Assembly (NCBI GenBank): GCA_031761405.1
Contig: JASEVX010000013.1
Location: 39,942,601-40,006,600 of the forward strand
DNA from: Serripes groenlandicus
Lineage: Eukaryota > Mollusca > Bivalvia > Cardiida > Cardiidae
Direction of reading: 5' to 3'
Length of the DNA: 64,000 bases
The notes under the pieces were generated by a model. It worked only from the letters and a program-made list of their open reading frames with translations. It was not told the origin of the DNA and did not search any database. A program made the position numbers and the translations under genes. Below are positions 51,859-62,539 of the stretch, piece after piece (within the stretch, counting starts at the first letter, position 1; each line of letters opens with the position of its first letter).

Positions 51859-53042
51859 AGCTCTACTGGCCAAAGGCCAGAAGGGCTTATGTCGTGGCGA
51901 TTTGTCCGTCGTCCGTGCGTGCGTGCGTGCGTCCGTCCGTCCGCAAACAATTTCTTGTTAACACGATACAGTCTTCACTTTTGATTGTATCTCAACTAAA
52001 CTTATACAGTAGTTAGATATCCATGAGAGCTCGGTTCCTTTCGAAAACCAGCAAGATCCGCCCCCCATGCATGACTGGATTATGGCCCTTGAAATGGTCA
52101 AAATTGCTATAAAAGAGCTTGTTAACACGATACAGTCTTCACTTTTGATTGTATCTCAACCAAACTTATACAGTAGTTAGATATTCATAAGAGCTCGGTT
52201 CCTTTCAAAAACCAGCCAGATCTGCCCATGCATGACTGGATTATGGCCCTTGAAATGGTCAAAATTGCTATAAAAGAGCTTGTTAACACAATACAGTCTT
52301 CTTTTTTTATTGTATCTCAACCAAACTTATACAGTAGTTAGATATCCATAAGAGCTTGGTTCCTTTCAAAAACCAGCCAGATCCGCCCATGCATGACTGG
52401 ATTATGGCCCTTGAAATGGTCAAAATTGCTATAAAAGAGCTTGTTAACACGATACAGTCTTCACTTTTGATTGTATCTCAACCAAACTTATACAGTAGTT
52501 AGATATCCATAAGAGCTCGGTTCCTTTCGAAAACCAGCCAGATACGCTTATGCATAACTGGATTATGGCCCTTGAAATGGTCAAAATTGCTATAAAAGAG
52601 CTTGTTAACACGATACACTCTTCACTTTTGATTGTATCTCAACCAAACTTATACAGTAGTTAGATATCCATGAGAGCTCGGTTCCTTTCGTAAACCAGCC
52701 AGATCCGCCTATGCAAGACTGGATTATGGCCCTTGAAATTGTCCAAATTGCTATAATTGAGCATGTGAACACAATAGAGGCTTCATTTACTATCTGATCT
52801 TCACCAAACTTAGATAGTAGTTAAATATTGATGAGAGCTTGGTTCATTTTGAAAATCAGCCAGATCCGCCCATGCAAGACTGGATTATGGCCCATGAAAT
52901 TGTAAAAATTGCTATAATACAGCTTGTGAACACAAAAGAGCCTCCATTTACTATCCGAGCTTCACCATACATACATGCTCTGGATTGAAAATGACCAAAG
53001 AACCATACCAGTAGAGCATAGGCCCTCATGGGCCTCTTGTTT
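51859..53042 (+). mobile_element. Helentron-like element HINE-2 inside DIRS-B
   Basis: 5' AGCTCTACTGGCCAAAGGCC; 3' CCAGTAGAGCATA followed by the hairpin GGCCCTCATGGGCC and TCTTGTTT. AGCTCTACTGG and CCAGTAGAGC are inverse. About seven tandem units of 160-164 bp (GTTAACACGATACAGTCTTC... starts near 51957, 52121, 52282, 52443, 52604). A (GTGC)n/(GTCC)n tract follows the 5' end. Inserted in a T run. Confidence 0.65.
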
Positions 53043-53330
53043 CTAATTCTAACCATCAGGCTGTGAAACCTAATGAAATTCGTTTTAATGACAGTAAATA
53101 ACTCACTTCCCTGATTGTGTTCGTCAAGCAAGACGAATTTATAAGTCTCAGTTACTAAATTAAGAAGCTGTAGTTTTCGACGAACGTTCAGAGAGATTGA
53201 CCTACCTTTAATAACATCAATCGGTAAGAACTGTCTATTTCTAAGGAAGATGTAACGGTTATGTCGATAGACAGGCCAGCAGGACGTATAACCACGGTCT
53301 CTGAGCCAGTGAATTGTTTCTATTATCATT
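53043..53330 (-). pseudogene. DIRS-B segment homologous to DIRS-A 25433-25860
   Basis: Pieces WPVYRHNRYIFLRNRQFLPI and, in another frame, NSSCLTNTIREVSYLLSL match DIRS-A. Frame and function are unresolved; it is probably the stretch just before the recombinase core. Confidence 0.35.
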
Positions 53331-53599
53331 TACACCTTTCAGCCAGGGACAAACGATAACCGGGACAAACTGAAACCGGAAGTTGTTTCATTATTATTCC
53401 AAGGGAGAAACTATTATTTTTCCTTTGCGAATTCTGATCGTCCACTGCCGAATCAATCGGAACTTTTCGGGTAATTCCGTAAGCATTCATCACCGACGTA
53501 TTCCGATTGCTGCCGAATGAGTAGTATTGAAAGCTAGCAAAACTAATTTCTCCAACCGATAATTCCCATTCCCGGAGCTAGACGGATGAATATTAGAGT

Positions 53600-54800
53600 T
53601 GGTGCGTCCTATGCTCTGAATATTCGTATAACCACTCTGTTGTTGACCCGGATTGAATGATAATTGGTATCGATTCGGTCAGTCAGTACATAGCCCGTGC
53701 CTGGTCGCGCCATGTTTACATAAGCGACTGGCTGGCTATTCGTGTCATTGCCAAATGATGGACTGCCTGGTCGTGCCATGTTTACTTAATCGACAGTTAG
53801 GCTGGTCGCGTCATTACCAAATGACTGCTATTAGTTAACTGTTTGATCTCCGCCTTGTCGTGACATGGCTACATGTGTGACTGGTTGGCTAGTCGTGTCA
53901 TTGTACAATGATTGACTGCCCGGTTGTGTCATATCTAAATGATTAACCGTTTGCCTGGTCGAGTCTTACCGACCGGATCCACTGAATGGACCGGTGGTTG
54001 GTAATGGGAAAGAGTGTCTTCTTTAATGAAGTACACAGTTCCCTTTGGGGAACGGAAGGATTTCTCCGACCGATAATTCCCGTACTCGGAGCTATACGGC
54101 TGAATATTAGAGTTTGGTGCTAACCTACTCTGAATATTCATAACACCACTCTGTGGTTGACCTGAGATAGAATGATAATAGTATCAATTCGGTCAGCCAG
54201 TACAGAGCCCGTGCCCGGTCGCGCCATGTTAACATAAGCGACTGGCTGGCTAGTCGTGTCATTGCCAAATGATAGACTGCCTGGTCGTGCGATGTTTACA
54301 TAACCGACAGGCAAGCTAGCCATGTCATTACCAAATGACTGACTACTGCCTGGTCGTGTCATGTTCCCATGCGTGACCGATTGGCTGGTCGCGCCATGTT
54401 TACATAAGCGACTGGCTGGCTAGTCGCGTCATTACCAAATGACGGACTGCCTGGTCGTGCGATGTTTTCATAACCGACAGGTAGACTAGCCGCGTCATTA
54501 CCAAATGATTGACTATCCCCTTGCCGCGTCATGTTCACCTGCGTGACCGGTAGGCTGGTCGCATCATAGCTAACTGATTGACCCCCGCCTTGTCGCGACA
54601 TGGCTACATGCGTGACTGAGTGGCTAGCCGCGTCATCGTGAAATGAGTGACTGCCTGGTCGCGTCATATTTAAATGAGTGACCGTTTGTCTGGCCGCGTC
54701 GTAGCTATTCGACTGCAGACCTGTCATTTCACCGCTAAGTGAATGAATACCTTGTCGAGCCATGGCAAATGACTGACTGGCCCGGTCGTGTCATGGCTAA
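53600..54800 (-). repeat. DIRS-B gag-like repeat domain, 22-23 residue units
   Basis: The minus strand encodes serial units of the form NMxRPGSxSFGNDAxSxPV (for example in 54359-54763 and 54138-54362), 22-23 residues each, with related degenerate units down to about 53650. Low-complexity Ser/Gly/Arg/Asp-rich repeats in this position are unlike a standard zinc-knuckle gag. Frameshifts interrupt the array at least once (about 54360). Confidence 0.65.
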
Positions 54801-54904
54801 ATCATCGCTAGATGACGCCCCGGTTGCCCGGGGACCTGTCGCGCCACGGCATATGGGTTTTGCTGTCCAGCTCTAGCATTACCCGGTTGACTAGAGATAG
54901 GCAG

Positions 54905-55560
54905 TTAGTGAAGCTGACCTATCAAAAGTCTCCAGAGAACTTTGTCCACAGACATCGTAATCCGGCACTCTGCAGCAGTCCGAAGACTGATGTAGCTCAG
55001 AGTGTGGTGTTGGAATTGACCACAAGTGGTCTGACAAACCAACCCGCTCGGTTTCCCGGCGGGTGATTCCGGCATCCCCTTCTTTCGAAGGTTGAGCCCC
55101 AACACCAGAAGCAAGATAATGTCGTTCAGAGTAAGAAGGCTCCAGCTCTTGAGCACATTCAAAACCCTGTTTCTATACGGTGTCTGGCCCGAAGGCTTTT
55201 GTTTCCCGAGAGAACAATGAGCATCCAAAGCTACCTTCCGCTCCTCCGTGTCTCTAGCTAGACTAGGAGGTGCGGTTGTGCTAAGTGGAGAAGGAACAGC
55301 CTTAACCTTTGATCCACTCAACACGGTCGCGGAGTCCGACTGGGAGAACCCCACGAACTCCGCTTCACTCGAAGAGATCAGAGACGCCTTTTTTAGGGGC
55401 ACTCTTACCCTTCCTGCTTTTGCTAGTCTTACCCTTCACAGCCCGTTTCCAAATAGAAACAGTCCAAGAAGAGCAGTACTCGCACGGTGAAAGCTGTGTG
55501 CCCTTTGAGCAAACCACACAGTTCGGATGCGTGTCCCATGCGTCCACAGCATGACCACAC
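54905..55560 (-). pseudogene. DIRS-B gag-like N-terminal region, frameshifted
   Basis: The first frame (55365-55547) has MDAWDTHPNCVVCSKGTQ and CEYCSSWTVSIWK: a CxxC...CxxC pair followed by a basic stretch (KGKTSKSRKGKSAPKK). The sequence then continues in another frame (54905-55402) with SSSEAEFVGFSQSDSATV, KVKAVPSPLSTTAPPS and TEERKVALDAHCSLGKQKPS. A CxxC-CxxC motif with a following SxW is seen in ORF1 of DIRS elements, which is the basis for calling it gag-like. Confidence 0.55.
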
Positions 55561-56080
55561 GAGCCACGCCTCCGTTCACCTTATGTGACATATTTATGAT
55601 ACAAAAATATATACGAAATGAACACAACAATAAAAACAAACATTTTATAAATTTTTCTACTTTTTATTTTTCTACCCGAGTGAAAACCCGGAACGTATAT
55701 AATTGATAAACAAAAATAATAATTTTTGTCTATGTTATAAACACATGTAATGTACAACTATCAATCATAAATATCATCTATAACGAGATTGGGGAACTCA
55801 TCGTTGAACTTTAAGTCATGAACTCAGTATTACGTTCCGCACCCGACGACATTAACTGAAAATAATGGGTGGGGTAACCACCTCTTGCTTTTCAGCCAGT
55901 TGTCGACTACAACAACAAACAATTACAACAATAATTTAAACAATTTAAGTTGAATATCTCTGTCAATGCAGTTAAATAACTGAATGAAACAACTTAATAA
56001 GGCAATAGGCCTTAAAAAACCAAGAAAAGAATAATTAGAAAATAAATGTAATTTCTTAGCCTGTCTAGCTGGCGGATCCA

Positions 56081-56229
56081 GAAATGAAAGTGGCAAGATA
56101 TCACGTGCTTTCCCGCTCTTACGGGCAACCGTGTATATCACATATACGTGAGGAATACGCAAGGCGAGTTCTTTTTCTGGATGAATTAAGGGTGTAGAGA
56201 TTATATATCGGGTATTAAATGACTGGTAA
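56081..56229 (-). repeat. DIRS-B right inverted terminal repeat
   Basis: Partner of 50701-50849 and the 5' end of the element on the minus strand. 55570-56080 is an AT-rich leader, similar in composition to that of DIRS-A. Confidence 0.9.
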
Positions 56230-56416
56230 TGTATTTTTGACATAAAAATCTCATCTTTTAACAAAATATGTTCAAAGTCGTCTGCTGCAGAATTGTCGTA
56301 TGAGGGAAAGGGTTAAATGATTAAGATATTGATCTAAGGTATCACACAAACATATTTAGTTTCAATTTAATTAGAAAATGTCTTACTGTGATAAGTACAC
56401 AGATAGGATCATCTCT

Positions 56417-57231
56417 TTACCCTATCCGTCATACAGAAGCTTTCTGATGCCTCTGCAGCAGACAACTTTTGAAAACATCGTGACATAAAGTAGAAATTGC
56501 TCAAAACAGCAATTTCTTCTTTTGTCTAAATGCTTTCAACACTTTTCAGTAATTATACCAACATTATAATGGACCTTTGCTGTGTATTTGCCAAGATGTT
56601 TTCAAAGTCGTCTGCTGCAGATTTGTTGTATGTGGGAAAGAGCTAGGACTTTTGTGAAATATTCATCCGACTTCTATTATGGTAGGGGCTTTGACTGATT
56701 ACTCTCTTAAACTATTTACCCTTTCCCACATGTATACAGACACATTTTGATGTTGTATTGGTTTTTAAGCTACTTTGTAAGCCTTAGTATGCATTTAAAC
56801 TTTAAACCATAACCTAATACTAAAGATAACTTTTGGAAAATAGTTGACTTGACATAATCAACTTATTTACTCCATACAACAATTTTGAGCTATTTACTTT
56901 GATTTTTTTTGGGGGGGGGGACAACGAAAAATATTAAAAAATTGGATGCATGATTATTTGCATGAATAAACAGTTGAAAAGCTAGGACATTCTTATCCAT
57001 TTGCCCTCAATGTTTTCTAATGTCATTTACTGCAAGGATTTCAATTGTGATTTGTATCAGAGAAAAGTTGTACCCTTTCCCGCTTACCACTCATGATGAG
57101 CAATTTCTCCTTTTGCCACAATGTTTTAAACTCTTTTTGATATTTCTGTTTCTTTTATAGAGATTTTGCTTTTTTTTTTTGCCTAAATTTTTTCAGTCTT
57201 CTGCTGCAGATTTGTTGTATGTGGGAAAGGG
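56417..57231 (+). mobile_element. TTAA-MITE-1 copies and spacer
   Basis: 56417-56645 is a plus copy with stem TTGCTCAAAACAGCAA. 56718-57060 is spacer with an isolated end (TACCCTTTCCCACATGTATA) and a G9 run. 57072-57231 is a plus copy missing its left half. Confidence 0.6.
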
Positions 57232-57324
57232 AGGGATGGGTATTTTTTCCCAATGATGTATGAGGATTAATGATAGGTGACTTGGTAAATGATCTGGATT
57301 GGTTTGGTCTTTTTTTTTTCATTT

Positions 57325-57550
57325 ACCCTTTCCCACTTGCAACAAACCTGTAGCAGATGACATTGAAGACATTTAGCTATAAAAAAAAAAAAGAGAAGTA
57401 ATTCCCGGTAAATGAACTTATAATTATTTAACAGTTTCGAAAACATTGTGGCTAAATGAGAAATTGATCATCATAAGCAATTTCTTTTTTTGCCACAAAT
57501 TTGTTCAAAAGTCATCTGCTGCAGATGTGATATGCATGAGGGAAAGGTTT
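57325..57550 (-). mobile_element. TTAA-MITE-1 copy
   Basis: TTACCCTTTCCCACTTGCAA to TGCATGAGGGAAAGG, with an A12 run replacing the post-terminal block. Confidence 0.65.
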
Positions 57551-57762
57551 CAAATGATGGATTAGGTTATTTGTTAGGTTTTTTATTTCAAAAAATAAAA
57601 TAAAAATATTGTTTACTTTTTTTTTACATTCTGATGGCTTTTGAATATGCTCTGCAGTACAGTACAAATTAATTAAAATTACCCACAATATTTACAACTA
57701 TCAGTTTGTCATCAGATATTTTTAAAACAGACATGTCTGAATATGTATTGTCAGGAAAAGGA

Positions 57763-58375
57763 TTTACCCTTTCCCACACACAAAACGTCTGCAGCAGGCA
57801 AATATTTTGACATGAAAAACTATTAATTGATTAGAGTTGGAAATTGTCAGGCAAAGGACTTTCCTCTCTTACTTTAACCCTTTCCCTCAGATAGACGCTT
57901 TCTGACGCCTCAGCAGACGGCTTTTTGAAAACATAGCGACGAAAGAAGAAATTGCTCAAAACAAGCAATTTCTCCTTTTGCACAATGTTTTCCACTTTTA
58001 GTCATAGGTTATCCATTCAATTATAGAGATTTTCCATATTTTGACAAAATATGTTCGAAGTCGTCTGCTGTAGAATTTTCGTATGAAGGAAAAGGTTTAT
58101 GTTTAGAAAGTCGTCTGCTACAGATGTGTTTAATGTGTCTGCAAGTATGAAAGGGTTAAAGAAATACAACAAATCCGAAAACAGATGACATGATACAGGA
58201 TTAGTAGATTTAAAAATCTCTTGAAATGGTAGTAAATTTAGAGTAGAAAACATTGTGGGAAAAAGGAAAAATATCTCATAACAAGCAATTTCTCCTTTTC
58301 CCAAAATGGCCAAAAATTCAACTGATACATACATGTCAAAAGTCCTGCAGGTGAGAAAAGAGGGTTAGTTCATTA
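57763..58375. mobile_element. MITE-1 fragment, full copy and decayed copy
   Basis: 57763-57870 (-) is a left half. 57874-58099 (+) is nearly complete with TTGCTCAAAACAAGCAA. 58157-58375 is strongly decayed (TCATAACAAGCAATTTCTCC). Confidence 0.6.
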
Positions 58376-58473
58376 TTTTCTTCTGTAGGCAAGGGGAACA
58401 ACTCTTTATAGGACAGAAATATGACAGTTACATTTTGTTTGAGTTGTTTCCCTTGGATCAATATTTTAAGCAT

Positions 58474-58703
58474 TTAACCCTTTCCCTCATACAACAATTC
58501 TGCAGCAGACAACTTTGAACATATTTTGTCAAAAAATAGAAAATTTCTATAATTTAATGGATAACGCATGACTAAAAGTGGGAAACATTGTGGCTAAAGG
58601 AGAAATTGCACGTTTTGTGCAATTTCTTCTTTTGTCGCTATGTTTTCAAAAAGCCGTCTGCTGCAGAGGCGTCAGAAAGCGTCTATATGAGAGAAAGGGT
58701 TAA
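58474..58703 (-). mobile_element. TTAA-MITE-1 full copy
   Basis: Complete; stem TTGCAC/GTGCAA with loop GTTTT; right end GAGAGAAAGGGTTAA. Confidence 0.85.
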
Positions 58704-58754
58704 CTTATAAAAGAGCTAAACAAAATGTGACATCAAAGTATTCCTTATATCCTA

Positions 58755-59166
58755 TACCCTATCTGAAATACAACAAATCTGCAGTTAAGGATTTTGAAAA
58801 CAGCTACACAAAAAAATTTATAAAAACAATTAATTTCTTCTTTCTTACAGATTTCGTGTCAGCTGTCGTTGACAGGTTTGTACATAGCATTCACTTCTCC
58901 TCTGTCCGTCCCCCTGTCTGTCTACATATTGAAAGGCGACAACACATGTGTTTCTTAGAAAGTATAGAACAGTAAAGATTAGACGACTTTGAAAACATAC
59001 CCGAAAAAATTGGAAACTTCCTTTAAATGAACGTACAATAACTGAATAGAGCTAGATTAACATGGTAAAAAAAGGGGAAATTGCTTGTCTTTTGACACTA
59101 CGTATGTTTTCAAAAAGCCGTCTGCTGCAGAGGCATCACAAAACGCCTATATCAGGGAAAGGGTTA
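58755..59166 (-). mobile_element. TTAA-MITE-1 copy with about 200 bp insertion
   Basis: The left end (ACCCTATCTGAAATACAACA) is separated from GACGACTTTGAAAACATACC by about 58808-58978, which holds CAGCTGTCGTTGACAGGT and GTCCGTCCCCCTGTCTGTCT; the insert resembles the rolling-circle-like elements but its borders are unclear. Confidence 0.5.
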
Positions 59167-59177
59167 ACCCCCCCTTT

Positions 59178-59262
59178 TAACCCTTTCCCACATACAACAA
59201 ATCTGAGCAGACAACTTTGTTTTCAAAGTCGTCTGCTGCAGATTTTATTGTATCTTGCAAAG
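59178..59262. mobile_element. TTAA-MITE-1 reduced to its two ends
   Basis: TTAACCCTTTCCCACATACA and ACTTTGTTTTCAAAGTCGTC meet directly: a solo inverted repeat of about 85 bp with the middle deleted. Confidence 0.7.
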
Positions 59263-59398
59263 TGCTGCTGATTAATTTAGAATCAAAACGAAGTCAATGA
59301 AGATATATGTGAATGAAGTCAAAGACAGATAAAGAGTTTAATTATTAATAGTATATAAATCATGCAATCAATTAATAGCATTGTCATTTTATTGCTCT

Positions 59399-59870
59399 TT
59401 TAACCCTTTTCTACATACAACAAATCTGAAGCAGACGACAGAAGCATCAAGGTAAAAATGTTTGGTTGAATTGATTGATTGTGCGGTGTTTTTAAGTCGC
59501 CTATAACAATATATCAGTTATATCACAGCATTTCCTTGGAAAGTTACCAGTACTACAGGTCCATTTATCCTGACACCCGAGCCAGTCAGTCGTAATGCTA
59601 ACCCCGCAATCCTGGGCACCAAGGAAGGCAGCCATTACTAACTATTTTTTAAAGTCTTTGGTATGATCAAACCAATGACCTCCCACACACAAGGCGGAAG
59701 CTCTACCATTACACAACTGAGGCAGTCTAAAAATGTGTGGAAATTATCATCAAATGGAAACATTTTGGGAAAAGGAGAATTTGCTGATTATGAGTAATTT
59801 CTATTGTTGCCACAAGTTTTTCAGAAGTCATCTGCTAAAATGAATCTAAATGTAGGACAGGGTAAAATAA
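59399..59870 (-). mobile_element. TTAA-MITE-1 split by a SINE
   Basis: The left end (TTAACCCTTTTCTACATACA) stops at about 59460. The core (AACATTTTGGGAAAAGGAGA) follows the SINE. Confidence 0.6.
59470..59735 (-). mobile_element. SINE family C, full-length copy
   Basis: Tail and body from TTGATTGATTGTGCGGTGTT through TAATGCTAACCCCGCAATCC to TTTAAAGTCTTTGGTATGAT, then the head, which on the minus strand reads TTGTGTAATGGTAGAGCTTC (A box) and GGTCATTGGTTTGATC (B box). Confidence 0.7.
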
Positions 59871-59903
59871 GGTCCCATGTTGATAATTTTAGATTTGTCT
59901 TCT

Positions 59904-60106
59904 TTAACCCTTTCCCACTTATAGACACTTGTTAACGCCTCTGCTGCAGACGGCTCTTGAAAACACTGTGACAAAAGGAGAAATTGCTTAAAACAAGCAA
60001 TTTCTCCTTTAGTCACAATGTTTTCAACTCTTTTTAATATTAAAACCCTTATGAAGATTATTAAAGTTGTCTGCTGCAAAATTTGTTGTACATGGGAAAG
60101 GGTTAA
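59904..60106 (+). mobile_element. TTAA-MITE-1 full copy with fully compensated stem
   Basis: Stem TTGCTT/AAGCAA (59984-60000): C-G replaced by T-A. Ends complete. Confidence 0.85.
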
Positions 60107-60159
60107 TAGATCTTTTTTGAAAACTTGGAAAGAAGTAAACGACATGGCTGTATCAATGC

Positions 60160-60521
60160 AGAGTTGAATAACAGTGTGAGAAAAAGAGAAAAAATTTCAT
60201 TAAATTATGAGCCATTCCTCCATTTCTCACAATGTTTTCATAACATGTCTTTATAGAGATTTTCAAACATCCACTGTGTCAGGAAAAGGGTTAATAAACC
60301 TTTCCCACTTACAACAAATCTGCAGCAGACGATGTCTGGAAAAAAACCCTGAAAAACCCCTATAACTGAATGTTTATAATTACTTTAACAAGTTGAAATC
60401 ATTGTGGCAAAAGGAGAAATTGCTCCTTATGAGAAATTTCTCCTTTTTGCACAATGTTTTCAAACGTCGTCTGCTGCAGAGGCGTCAAAAAGTGTCTATA
60501 ATATTATGTGGGAAAGTTTAA
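60160..60521. mobile_element. Two MITE-1 copies
   Basis: 60160-60293 decayed core ending GGAAAAGGGTTAA. 60296-60521 (-) copy with stem TTGCTCCTTATGAGAAA and a 7 bp insertion near the right end. Confidence 0.6.
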
Positions 60522-60649
60522 ATAGGAAAAATAAATTAAGATATTGAAGTTGGATAAGTCAAATTGTAGAAGTGTGACTCAACAAATGTCCAAATAGACA
60601 AATGGACATTTTGGACTCATGACAGCACAGTCTCACTGTTTTTGAAATG

Positions 60650-61097
60650 GTATTTGTTTTGTTGGACTTTACGCCATTTTTAAACATTATTTATAGGCTA
60701 TATAGGAGTCACGCTTGTCGGTCGGTCGGTCGGTCAGTTTGTTCAACTTCAACTTCAGGTTTGTCAGTCCGTTGGTCTGTGGACATTTCTTATATAACTT
60801 CACCTGTGAAGCTTAGTTGTGCATATTGTCGGCATGTTGCACTGGAATTATTTTTAAATGAGTTATGGCCCCTTGAATTTCTCATACATATGTATATTGT
60901 CAGGCACCAGCTGGGGGCATTCATCACCTTCAGTGATATTTCTAGTTTCAGTTATATCACAGCAACAGTTCACTTATTCATGATCACGGCGCAAACATTT
61001 TAACCAGTACTAGGTTAGGAAATGTGCCTTGCCCAAGGGTAGTCCACCATGACTTGTTTCAAACCCCCATTGCTAACCAACCATGGCGGATTCCATT
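60650..61097 (-). mobile_element. SINE family B split by a small CTAG-ended insertion
   Basis: GTTGGACTTTACGCCATTTT...AACATTAT continues after the insert with TTCAGTTATATCACAGCAAC, GTGCCTTGCCCAAGGG and the tRNA-like head CTAACCAACCATGGCGGATT. Confidence 0.65.
60689..60942 (+). mobile_element. Small Helitron-like insertion ending CTAG
   Basis: Begins GGCTATATAGGAGTCACGCT with a (GGTC)n tract. The 3' end is the hairpin ATCACCTTCAGTGAT, then ATTTCTAG followed by T. A hairpin a few bases before CTRR and a following T is the established Helitron 3' signature. Borders are set by the interrupted SINE. Confidence 0.5.
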
Positions 61098-61192
61098 TGA
61101 GAATGGAAATATAAAACTAAAGCAGACTTTTCATAAACTATGCCCTTTCCAGCCTCATCAAAAGAAACTTTTGTTGTAACTTTTCTTTTATA

Positions 61193-62000
61193 CGTCCATT
61201 TTGAAAAATCGGAACGTATTATAGTTTTACCTGCGGCGGCGTCCAGTATGTTGTCAGCCCAATTACTTTAGAAGCCTTTGTCCAATCATCACCAAATTTG
61301 GTCAGAATGTGTATTGGTATAATATCTTGGACAAGTTTAATAACTAGCCATATCGCTTTTGTCAATCGAGAGTTATTGCCCTTTAATTATAGAAATTACC
61401 TAAAATTGGTCTTGTCAGCCCAATTACTTTAGAAGCCTTTGTCCAATCATCACTAAATTTGGTCAAAATGTGTATTGGATTAATTTCTCAGACAAGTTTT
61501 ATAACTAGCCATATCGCTCAAGACACTCGAGAGTTATTGCTCTTTAATAATAGAAATTACCTAAAATTGTCTTGTCTGCTAAATAATTTTAAATTCTTTG
61601 TTCAATCACCACCAAATTTTGTCAGAATGTGTATGGGCATAGTATCTCGGACAAGTTTGTGACCAGCCATATCGCTGTAGTCAATCGAGAGTTATTGCCC
61701 TTTAATTATATAAGCCTTTATCCAATCATCACCAAATTTAGTCAGAATGTGTATGGGCATAGTATCTCAGACAAGTTCTAAAACCAGCCATATTGCTTAA
61801 GTCACTCTAGAGTTATCGCCCTTTAGTGACAGAAATTACCTAAAATCAGTCTTGTCCGCTCAAAAACTTTAGAAGCCTTTGTCCAGTCACCACTAAATTT
61901 GGTCAGAATGTGTATTGGTTAGGTTCGATAACTAACCACGTTGTCTAATATCCCTCGAAATGGCCAAAACTGTATTAACAGTGTCCGCTCTCTAAATTTG
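61193..62000 (+). mobile_element. Minisatellite-bearing element, units of about 160 bp
   Basis: Units beginning near 61252, 61413, 61571, 61710 (partial) and 61849 share CTTTAGAAGCCTTTGTCCAA, TTGGTCAGAATGTGTATTGG and CGAGAGTTATTGCCCTTTAA. A 5' ATACGTCCATTTTGAAAAAT with a following ACGTATTATAG suggests the start of a Helentron-like element. The 3' border was not found. Confidence 0.55.
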
Positions 62001-62035
62001 CCTGACGTACAACCAATATTTGGCGCTCTTTTTTT

Positions 62036-62250
62036 AAATCATTTCCCGCATGCAGATGCATTTTGATGCATTTACAGTAGACGACCTTTGAAACCATTAA
62101 GTCAAAAGGAGAAATAGCTCATAATGAGAAATTTCTTCTTTAGCCACAGTGTTTATTACTCTATTTAATAATTTTACTACCATTTATAGAGATGTTGACA
62201 TCTTTGCCAAAATGTTTTCAAAGTTATTTGCTGCGGATTGGAAAGGGTTG
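62036..62250 (+). mobile_element. TTAA-MITE-1 copy, decayed
   Basis: TTTCCCGCATGCAGATGCAT at the left; stem TAGCTCATAATGAGAAA; right end GCTGCGGATTGGAAAGGG. Confidence 0.6.
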
Positions 62251-62284
62251 AAATTATAGATACAATGTAAATCAGATAGTGTTT

Positions 62285-62514
62285 TTAACCCTTTCCCTCA
62301 TAAAGATGCTTTCTGATGCCTCTGCAGCAGACGGCTATTTGAAAACATAGTGACAAAAGAGGAAATTGCACAAAACGTGCAATTTCTCCTTTTGCCACAA
62401 TGTTTTCCACTTTTAGTCATAGGTTATCCATTCATTTATAGAGATTTTTTATTTTTTGATAAAATGTGTTCAAAGTCGTCTGCTGCAGAATTGTCGTATG
62501 AGGGAAGGGGTTAA
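62285..62514 (+). mobile_element. TTAA-MITE-1 full copy
   Basis: Complete; stem TTGCAC/GTGCAA; right end GAGGGAAGGGGTTAA. Confidence 0.85.
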
Positions 62515-62539
62515 ACTAGATTGATATTGTTTTATCATA

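Larger units (their letters stand above)
50661..56249 (-). mobile_element. DIRS-B, DIRS-like tyrosine-recombinase retrotransposon
   Basis: Left edge GAAGTTTTTCAAAGTAAAAC after AT 50659-50660; right edge TTTTTGACATAAAAAT ending at 56249. Terminal repeats are 149 bp. It keeps gag-like coding with a long repeat domain and a recognisable recombinase, but only about 0.7 kb lies between these once the inserted HINE-2 is discounted, too short for RT plus RNase H. It is therefore a deleted, non-autonomous copy. It belongs to a different subfamily from DIRS-A: the terminal repeats match only in their outer part. Confidence 0.85.
50284..56316 (+). mobile_element. TTAA-MITE-1 split by PAL-1 and by DIRS-B
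   Basis: TTAATACTTTCCCTCATAT (50284-50302), interrupted by PAL-1, continues ATATAGACGCTTTCTGACGC (50549 on) to CATAGGTTTTTATCCATAAA, is interrupted by DIRS-B, and finishes ACAAAATATGTTCAAAGTCG to GGGAAAGGGTTAA (56316). Two independent later insertions into one copy. Confidence 0.85.
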
